Source: Mesorhizobium sp. SARCC-RB16n (GTDB taxonomy: Bacteria > Pseudomonadota > Alphaproteobacteria > Rhizobiales > Rhizobiaceae). Taken from it: DNA of 64,000 bases. This document shows, in pieces, positions 58,494 through 64,000 of the stretch. The stretch is taken from NCBI RefSeq assembly GCF_008520305.1, contig NZ_ML703285.1, forward strand, positions 100,654 through 164,653, written 5' to 3'. The notes beneath the pieces were generated by a model, which saw only the letters and a list, made by a program, of their open reading frames with translations, was not told the origin of the DNA and searched no databases. A program made the translations under genes and the position numbers. Numbering within the stretch: position 1 is the first letter of the stretch; the number at the start of each line of letters is the position of its first letter.

Positions 58494-59261
58494 ATGAATC
58501 CGCTTATCGAACTTGAGGGCGTGCAGAAAGTGTTCGGATCAGGCCCGGGCGCCCTGCACGCGTTCGGACCGGTCGACCTGAAGGTCGAGAAGGGTGAGTT
58601 CGTCTCGCTGCTCGGGCCGTCCGGATGCGGCAAATCCACCCTCATGCTTATGATCGCCGGACTGCTCAACCCTACGAGGGGGCGTATCGCCATCGACGGG
58701 CGCACCGTCGCCGGACCGCAAACCGACATCGGCATTATGTTCCAGGACAACACGCTGGTGCCGTGGCGCACCGTGCGAGGAAACATCGAGCTGCAGCTGG
58801 AACTGAGAGGTCTGTCGCTGGCCACCCATCGCGCCAGCGTGGACGAATTGCTTGTTTCGGTCCACCTTCAGGATTTCCAGCGACGCTACCCGCACGAGCT
58901 CTCCGGCGGGATGCAGCAGCGCGCCGCCTTCTGCCAGGCATTGGTGCATCAGCCCGCGACCATGCTGCTCGACGAGCCGCTCGGCAAGCTCGACGCCATG
59001 ACCCGGGAAGCAATCCGCACCGACCTGCAGGCACTGTGGATGCAGCGCCATCCGACGGTTGTGTTCGTAACCCACTCCATCGAGGAGGCTATCCAGCTCT
59101 CGACCCACGTTGCCATCATCACGCCGCGACCCGGACGCATCGAGCGCATCATTTCCCTCGATCTGCCTTATCCACGCGATTTCGAGGTCAAGAGCAGTCC
59201 GCAATTCATCGGCTACGTCCGACAGGCACAGGAGATATTTCGCGGCTATGGCGTCCTTTGA
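58494..59261 (+). CDS. ABC transporter ATP-binding protein, nitrate/sulfonate type (SsuB/TauB)
   Basis: ATPase of 255 residues. Walker A is GPSGCGKST and the Q-loop FQDNTLVPWRTV, characteristic of the nitrate/sulfonate/taurine group. The signature is LSGGMQQRAAFCQA, Walker B MLLDEPLGKLDAMT and the switch FVTHSIEEAIQLS. It overlaps the permease start by 14 bases. Confidence 0.92.
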   Translation: MNPLIELEGVQKVFGSGPGALHAFGPVDLKVEKGEFVSLLGPSGCGKSTLMLMIAGLLNPTRGRIAIDGRTVAGPQTDIGIMFQDNTLVPWRTVRGNIELQLELRGLSLATHRASVDELLVSVHLQDFQRRYPHELSGGMQQRAAFCQALVHQPATMLLDEPLGKLDAMTREAIRTDLQALWMQRHPTVVFVTHSIEEAIQLSTHVAIITPRPGRIERIISLDLPYPRDFEVKSSPQFIGYVRQAQEIFRGYGVL

Positions 59262-60054
59262 TCGCCCCTCTCGACCGGAGCGCGCGGCCCGCTGGATTGC
59301 GCGGTCCTGGATGTCCATTACCTTCTTCGCGGCGTTCTTCCTGGTCTGGCAGTACTCCATCGTCTGGTTCGGAATCCCGCGCTACATCCTGACGCCCCCG
59401 TCGGTGATCGTTACGAAGGGCTGGGCGGATATCGACCGGCTGCTCTACTACACCTGGATTACCGGCGTGGAGGTCGTGCTGGGTTATGCGGTGGCGGTGA
59501 TTCTGGCGCTGCCGCTTGGTCTCGCCATCGCATTCTCGTCCGTCCTGCGTCGAACGATCTATCCGTTTATCGTCTGCGTCGAAATGGTGCCCAAGATCGC
59601 CTTTGCGCCGCTTTTCATCTCCTGGCTGGGTTTCGGCCTGCTACCCAAGGTGATCATCGTCTTCCTGGTCTGTTTTTTTCCCATCGTGCTCAACGCCATT
59701 CTCGCGTTCAGTTCGCTTAGCGAGGAGCTATCGCGCTTCAGCGTCTCGACCGGCGCGGGCGTATGGCGCACCTTCGTCAAGGTCCGGCTGCCAGCGGCGC
59801 TGCCGCAATGCTTCGTCGGCTTCAAATACGCCGCGATCAACGCGACAGTCGGCGCCGCCATCGCGGAGTTCATCGGCTCGGACCAGGGGCTCGGCTTCTA
59901 CATCCAGATCGTCACCGGTAACATGCGTCCAGACCTTGCCTTCGCGGGCATCTTTTTCCTGACAATCCTGGGCCTCGCTCTGTTTGGCGTGGTCACGCTC
60001 GCCGAGCGCCTTCTCATTCCCTGGCATATTTCGGTGCGGCGCCAGTCACACTGA
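59248..60054 (+). CDS. ABC transporter permease, nitrate/sulfonate type (SsuC/TauC)
   Basis: Permease of 268 residues with about six helices. The first is MSITFFAAFFLVWQYSIVWF. The periplasmic-side ILTPPSVIVTKGW is usual in SsuC, and the EAA-like loop is SRFSVSTGAGVWRTFVKVRLP. The end (LFGVVTLAERLLIPWH) is also typical. It starts within the ATPase gene. Completes a second, independent ABC system in the same operon. Confidence 0.9.
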   Translation: MASFDRPSRPERAARWIARSWMSITFFAAFFLVWQYSIVWFGIPRYILTPPSVIVTKGWADIDRLLYYTWITGVEVVLGYAVAVILALPLGLAIAFSSVLRRTIYPFIVCVEMVPKIAFAPLFISWLGFGLLPKVIIVFLVCFFPIVLNAILAFSSLSEELSRFSVSTGAGVWRTFVKVRLPAALPQCFVGFKYAAINATVGAAIAEFIGSDQGLGFYIQIVTGNMRPDLAFAGIFFLTILGLALFGVVTLAERLLIPWHISVRRQSH

Positions 60055-60083
60055 ACTCGTAACGCATCCGACGGAGATAAGAC

Positions 60084-61589
60084 GTGACCCTGACCAAAGA
60101 CAGCGCCCACGCGATCGCTTCGAAGCTGGCCCCAAACGGTCTGGCCTTCATCGACGGCAAATTCACCGCGGCAGCGGACGGCGCGACCTTCGACACCATC
60201 AACCCGGGGACCGGCGAGGTCATCGCGGCTGTAGCGCACTGCGGCAGCGCCGATGTCGATCGCGCCGTTCAGGCCGCCCGCAGATCCTTCGACGACGGCG
60301 CATGGTCGCGCGCGGCTCCCGAGTTTCGCAAGGAGGCGCTGTTGCGGCTCGCCGACCTCGTACGCGCCCATGCCGACGAACTCGTCGTCCTCGAAAGCAT
60401 CGACAGCGGCAAGACCGTCACCGACTGCGCCAACGAGATCGGGCGCGAGGTTCCAAACTTCTTCCAGTGGTATGGCGAACTCGCAGACAAGTCATTCGGC
60501 AAGGTCGCACCCACGGGCGAAAATGCACTGGCGCTTATCGTCAAGGAGCCGGCCGGCGTCGTCGGCCTCGTCCTGCCATGGAATTTCCCGCTGCTGATGG
60601 CGGCCTGGAAGATGGCGCCCGCGCTCGCCGCCGGCTGCTCTGTCCTGGTGAAGCCCGCCGAGCAGACGCCATTATCCGTCCTGCGCCTGGCCGAACTGGC
60701 ACAGCAAGCCGGCATCCCGGATGGTGTGCTCAACGTGTTGCCGGGCCTCGGCGAAACAACGGGTCAGGCGATCGGCCGACACCCCGATATCGATATCGTG
60801 TCGTTTACCGGGTCGACCGAGGTTGGCGGCTATTTCCTGCGCTATGCCGGCGAAAGCAATCTCAAGGTGATTGGCCTGGAGATGGGCGGCAAAAGCCCGT
60901 TCATCGTACTGGATGATGCCGATCTCACCGACGACCTGATCGAGCATGCCGCGATGTCGGCGTTCTGGAATGGCGGCCAGAACTGTTCCGCGAACATGCG
61001 GCAGCTCGTCGACCGCGGCCTGGCCGAGGAGTTCGCGCATCGCGTCACCGTCCGCGCCAAGGCATTCCGGGTCGGCGATCCGCTCGATCCCGAGACCAAC
61101 ATCGGCGCCATGGTCACCGCCGAACACCAGACCCGCGTGATGGGCTACATTGAGCGCGGATCGGCCGAAGGCGCCCGCTTGCTGACCGGCGGCGGCACGG
61201 CGGGGCCTGGCTACTTCATCGAACCGGCTGTCTTCGCCGATATGACGCCCACGATGAGCATTGCCCGCGAGGAGATCTTTGGCCCTGTCCTGGGCATCCT
61301 GCCGGTGACTGGAATGGAGATGGCGCTGCGGATCGCGCGCGATACCGACTACGGCTTGCACGCGACCGTGTTCACCAAGGACATCGACCGCGCCATCCAC
61401 ATGGCGCGGCGATTGCCTTGCGGGACAGTCTCGGTCAACGGCTTTTCCGAAGGCGACATCAAGACACCTTTCGGCGGCTACAAGCGCTCCGGCTCGTTGG
61501 CGCGCGACAATGGCACGGAGGCCATGGACCAGTATGTGCAGACCAAGACGATCTGGATCAGCACGACGCCGCCGACGGGCGCGCGGTGA
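60084..61589 (+). CDS. NAD(P)-dependent aldehyde dehydrogenase (second of two)
   Basis: A 501-residue ALDH with C301 (GGQNCSANM), E266 (GLEMGGKSP), LVLPWNFPLL and FTGSTEVGGY. The sequence class (PuuC/gamma-glutamylaldehyde-like) differs from the other ALDH of the operon. The GTG start at 60084 follows GGAG by a normal distance. The stop overlaps the dehydrogenase gene start (TGATG). Probable role: oxidation of the final semialdehyde or aldehyde of the pathway. Confidence 0.9.
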   Translation: MTLTKDSAHAIASKLAPNGLAFIDGKFTAAADGATFDTINPGTGEVIAAVAHCGSADVDRAVQAARRSFDDGAWSRAAPEFRKEALLRLADLVRAHADELVVLESIDSGKTVTDCANEIGREVPNFFQWYGELADKSFGKVAPTGENALALIVKEPAGVVGLVLPWNFPLLMAAWKMAPALAAGCSVLVKPAEQTPLSVLRLAELAQQAGIPDGVLNVLPGLGETTGQAIGRHPDIDIVSFTGSTEVGGYFLRYAGESNLKVIGLEMGGKSPFIVLDDADLTDDLIEHAAMSAFWNGGQNCSANMRQLVDRGLAEEFAHRVTVRAKAFRVGDPLDPETNIGAMVTAEHQTRVMGYIERGSAEGARLLTGGGTAGPGYFIEPAVFADMTPTMSIAREEIFGPVLGILPVTGMEMALRIARDTDYGLHATVFTKDIDRAIHMARRLPCGTVSVNGFSEGDIKTPFGGYKRSGSLARDNGTEAMDQYVQTKTIWISTTPPTGAR

Positions 61590-62497
61590 TGGAAATCGCG
61601 GTGTGCGCAACGCTCTCGCGTGAGCAGCTTGCCCGCCTCACAAGCGGGGTCGGGGACCTTCCCGTCAAGCTGTTTGCCGAGGATGCGCCATGTGATTGCG
61701 AGATCGTCTTCGGCAATCCAGAAGCGTCCATTGTCTCGGCCAATGCCAAACTGCGCTGGATGCAGCTCGAGTCCGTTGGCTTCGGCGAATATGTTGGCCT
61801 CGACTGGACGCGTCCCGAGGGCCGGGTCACCGTTACCAATCTTGCCGGCTTCTTCGCCGATCCGGTGGCCGAGACCGCGCTTGCCGGCATCCTCGCGCTT
61901 TATCGTGGCATCGATGTCCTGGTCAGGTTCCAGTCCGAGCATCGCTGGGTAGGGGATCCGCTGAGGGCGAGCCTGCGCAGCCTAAAGGGCGCGGCGGTCG
62001 TGCTCGTTGGCCACGGCGCGATAAACCGGCGTCTCGCCGAATTGCTGGTGCCCTTCGGGTGCTCGATCAAGCCAATCACGCGAAGCAGCCCCGCCTCGGT
62101 CCTCGATGAGGCTTTGGGCCAAGCGGATCTTGTCGTCTGCACGGCGCCCGACGCCGCTGGGACAAAAAGCTTGTTCGATGTCGCGCGGCTGGCCAAGCTG
62201 CCGGCCGGAGCGGTCTTCTGCAATTTCGGCCGCGGGTCGATCGTTGACGAAGACGCGCTTGCCGATGCGTTGGAAGAGGGTCGCCTGGGCGGAGCCGTGA
62301 TCGACGTGACTCGCCAGGAGCCGCTGCCGTCCGGCCACCGCTTCTGGGCAACGCCAAATCTGATCCTGACCCAGCATTCAGGCGGCGGGACGGCCGACGA
62401 GCTGGACCGCAAGATCGATCTCTTTCTCGCCAACCTTTCGCGCTTCCGCGCCGGCGTGCCGCTCGAAGGCGTCGTCGATTTCTCACGAGGATACTGA
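61589..62497 (+). CDS. D-isomer-specific 2-hydroxyacid dehydrogenase
   Basis: A 302-residue NAD(P)-dependent enzyme. The Rossmann motif is VVLVGHGAINRRLAE (137-151, the usual GxGxxG appearing as GHGAIN). Catalytic R215 (NFGRGSIVD), E244 (TRQEPLP) and H263 (LTQHSGG) are all present. It acts on a 2-hydroxy or 2-keto acid such as glyoxylate, hydroxypyruvate or a sugar-acid product. It is coupled on both sides (TGATG overlaps), so it is an integral step of the operon. Confidence 0.88.
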   Translation: MEIAVCATLSREQLARLTSGVGDLPVKLFAEDAPCDCEIVFGNPEASIVSANAKLRWMQLESVGFGEYVGLDWTRPEGRVTVTNLAGFFADPVAETALAGILALYRGIDVLVRFQSEHRWVGDPLRASLRSLKGAAVVLVGHGAINRRLAELLVPFGCSIKPITRSSPASVLDEALGQADLVVCTAPDAAGTKSLFDVARLAKLPAGAVFCNFGRGSIVDEDALADALEEGRLGGAVIDVTRQEPLPSGHRFWATPNLILTQHSGGGTADELDRKIDLFLANLSRFRAGVPLEGVVDFSRGY

Positions 62498-63696
62498 TGA
62501 CCGACATCGTCCAAATCCGCTGCATCCTGCTGTCGTCGCCCTACGCCGATGCGGACGACCCCGAGATCAAGGAATGCTTTCCCAACGGTCCCAAGCGCAC
62601 CATTGGCATGGTCGAGGTCACGCTCGACAATGGCGTGACAGGATTGGGAGAGGGCTACCTGGCGGTGTTCGCGCCGCTGGTCTTCCAGTCGATCGTCGAC
62701 CTCTGCCGCCCCCAGGTGCTCGGCAAGGACGGCTTCGACATAGACCGCAGGGTCAAGGACCTCCGCAGCCTGTGCGATTACTGGTCGCTTCAAGGAGCCG
62801 CGCGCCATGTCATCGCGGCCTTTGAGATCGCGCTGCAGGATGCGAAAGGTAAGAGTCTCGGCATTCCCGTCCATGAACTGCTCGGCGGCGCGCAATCGGA
62901 CTCTATACAAATCTATGGTTCAGGCGGGTGTTGCGACCAGAAACACCAGTTCATGCGTGAGATGGACATGCTCGGATCGCTGGGTATCGAGATCTACAAG
63001 ATCCGTTCGGTCAAGCGCGACATCCTGCGCACGGCGTGGGTTCTGGACGAAGCAGGCCGACGCGGCATCAAGGTCGGCGTCGACATGTGCCAGAATCTGG
63101 CCGATCCGCCACAGGCGGTCGAGGACGTCGTCGCCTTCGTCGAAGCCGTGCATGCGCTGACCGATCAGCGGATGGTCTTCCTCGAGGAAGCTCTGGGTCC
63201 TGACCAGCCCGATGCTTTTCGTGAACTGCGCGGCCGTATCGACGTGCCGGTCTGTGGGGGCGAGATCGTCACCACGCCCAAGGAGATGATCGAGCGCATC
63301 AACGCCGATGTCTACGATTTCGTCCAGCCCGACGCCTCGGTGATGGGCGGAATTTCGGCGGTCATGGACGTATTCGAGGCGGCCAGGGCCAAGGGGACCG
63401 ACGTGGTGGTGCATGCCTGGGGCGGTGCCGCCGCAATCATGGCCAGCTATCACGCCGCCTTCGCTGCGGGCGGAAAGCTAGTCGAATATCCGATGCTGTA
63501 TTTTCCGCTCGGCGCCGAGATGATCGGCGACCAGGGACGCATCGAGGGTGGCCGCCTGATCCGCCCAACCGCGCCGGGACTCGGTCTTACGCTCACTCCC
63601 GAAATGGAAGCGCGCTATCCTTTCGACGAAACAGCTGTCTATTCCTGCGTCCTCACGGACTGGGGCCCGCCGCTCGACACTTATTGGCGAGATTGA
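62497..63696 (+). CDS. Mandelate racemase/muconate lactonizing (enolase) superfamily protein
   Basis: A 399-residue enolase-superfamily protein of the mandelate racemase subgroup, most members of which dehydrate sugar acids. The barrel base K168-x-R170 (YKIRSVK), Mg ligands D196 (GVDMCQN), E230 (FLEEALG) and E256 (CGGEIVT), and the dyad D279 (QPDAS) with H306 (VVVHAWGG) are seen. The arginine at the second position of the K-x-K motif is a variant to note. It ends the operon. The likely reaction is acid sugar to 2-keto-3-deoxy acid, feeding the DHDPS-family enzyme upstream. Confidence 0.88.
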   Translation: MTDIVQIRCILLSSPYADADDPEIKECFPNGPKRTIGMVEVTLDNGVTGLGEGYLAVFAPLVFQSIVDLCRPQVLGKDGFDIDRRVKDLRSLCDYWSLQGAARHVIAAFEIALQDAKGKSLGIPVHELLGGAQSDSIQIYGSGGCCDQKHQFMREMDMLGSLGIEIYKIRSVKRDILRTAWVLDEAGRRGIKVGVDMCQNLADPPQAVEDVVAFVEAVHALTDQRMVFLEEALGPDQPDAFRELRGRIDVPVCGGEIVTTPKEMIERINADVYDFVQPDASVMGGISAVMDVFEAARAKGTDVVVHAWGGAAAIMASYHAAFAAGGKLVEYPMLYFPLGAEMIGDQGRIEGGRLIRPTAPGLGLTLTPEMEARYPFDETAVYSCVLTDWGPPLDTYWRD

Positions 63697-64000
63697 CCCA
63701 TTAGCCTCGCCACCTTGGGGAAGGCTAGCCGGCTGTGACACCCCCATGCCCTATGGCGGTGGAGGCGCTATGGCGTCTAGCCTGAAGTCATTCTCGCCGT
63801 TCGGCCATGGAGACGGGCGTCGGCGCAATTCGGCGACAACAGCTCGCTTTGGCCGTTTGCTAGACTAGACGCTGCATCATCTGTCCGGCGTTGCCGAACG
63901 CCAGGTGCCACCATCGGACGGTTGCGAGTTGCACCGGCGAATGTCGAAAACGGACACTCGGTATCGTTTTCGCTAAATTGGATTATATTAGAAGTACGTG
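63697..64000. other. 304-base region after the catabolic operon, to window end
   Basis: Contains a 40-codon ATG frame at 63746-63868 with no ribosome site, not convincing as a gene. AGGCTAG and CTAGCCT (63722 and 63776 region) form a loose inverted repeat too far apart for a terminator. The last 60 bases become AT-rich, as expected for a promoter of a gene beyond the window. Confidence 0.35.

Noticed and set aside
63746-63868. 40-codon frame after the enolase gene
   Set aside because: No ribosome site, biased Gly/Arg/Ser content and no recognisable homology.

Overview
The window looks like chromosome from a Mesorhizobium-type alphaproteobacterium (Rhizobiales). This rests on the high GC content, the dense ATGA/TGATG-coupled operons, the many ABC transporters with family-typical regulators, and the hisS-hisZ-hisG order with a short HisG that needs HisZ. 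The genus is inferred from gene content; no 16S rRNA, tRNA, CRISPR array or intact insertion sequence was found.

Layout. 1-2.7 kb: histidine genes hisS (5' end outside the window), hisZ and hisG. 2.8-7.0 kb: an acyl-CoA synthetase, a BTAD regulator fused to an alpha/beta hydrolase, and a methyltransferase. 7.0-12.6 kb: a catabolic block with a TetR regulator, a nucleoside hydrolase, a 2-oxoglutarate/Fe(II) dioxygenase and a polar-amino-acid-type ABC transporter, with a perfect palindrome between the divergent units. 12.6-16.6 kb: oxyR/katG divergent pair and aqpZ. 16.9-21.1 kb: housekeeping genes (RsmB-type methyltransferase, thioesterase, MTA/SAH nucleosidase-like protein, guaA), then a scar of broken gene pieces just after guaA.

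21.8-36.9 kb is the most interesting part. It holds a CocE/NonD-type hydrolase, a complete oligopeptide-type ABC transporter, a BetI-like TetR regulator, a LysR regulator divergent from an amidohydrolase/Rieske/HD-domain operon, and on the other strand an MttB-family methyltransferase with an N-methylproline/dimethylglycine-demethylase-like flavoprotein. Two nearly identical palindromic operators, 21813-21858 and 36905-36948, lie 7-9 bases before the start codons of the first and last of these genes. I infer one regulon for uptake and stepwise demethylation/oxidation of a quaternary (betaine-like) amine or its ester/amide. The HD protein has a ligand pattern compatible with a mixed-valent diiron oxygenase of the PhnZ/TmpB/MIOX kind.

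37.0-40.3 kb: a copper operon (DUF2946, copC, copD), then decayed remnants of a cystathionine beta-lyase and an EAL phosphodiesterase fused end to end. 40.4-46.8 kb: SDR dehydrogenase, Lrp regulator divergent from arginase and ornithine cyclodeaminase (arginine to proline), a small haem-oxidase-like membrane protein, HupE and a companion membrane protein. 46.8-63.7 kb: a GlxA/AraC-type regulator divergent from a roughly 15.6 kb operon. That operon encodes a CUT1 sugar ABC transporter, a second nitrate/taurine-type ABC transporter, two cytoplasmic Asp-box (sialidase-like) proteins, a DHDPS/NAL-family lyase, two aldehyde dehydrogenases, a D-2-hydroxyacid dehydrogenase and a mandelate-racemase-type enolase. 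It reads as a sugar-acid catabolic operon of unknown substrate. In all three operons where the substrate-binding-protein gene is followed by another transporter gene, a strong hairpin sits between the two.
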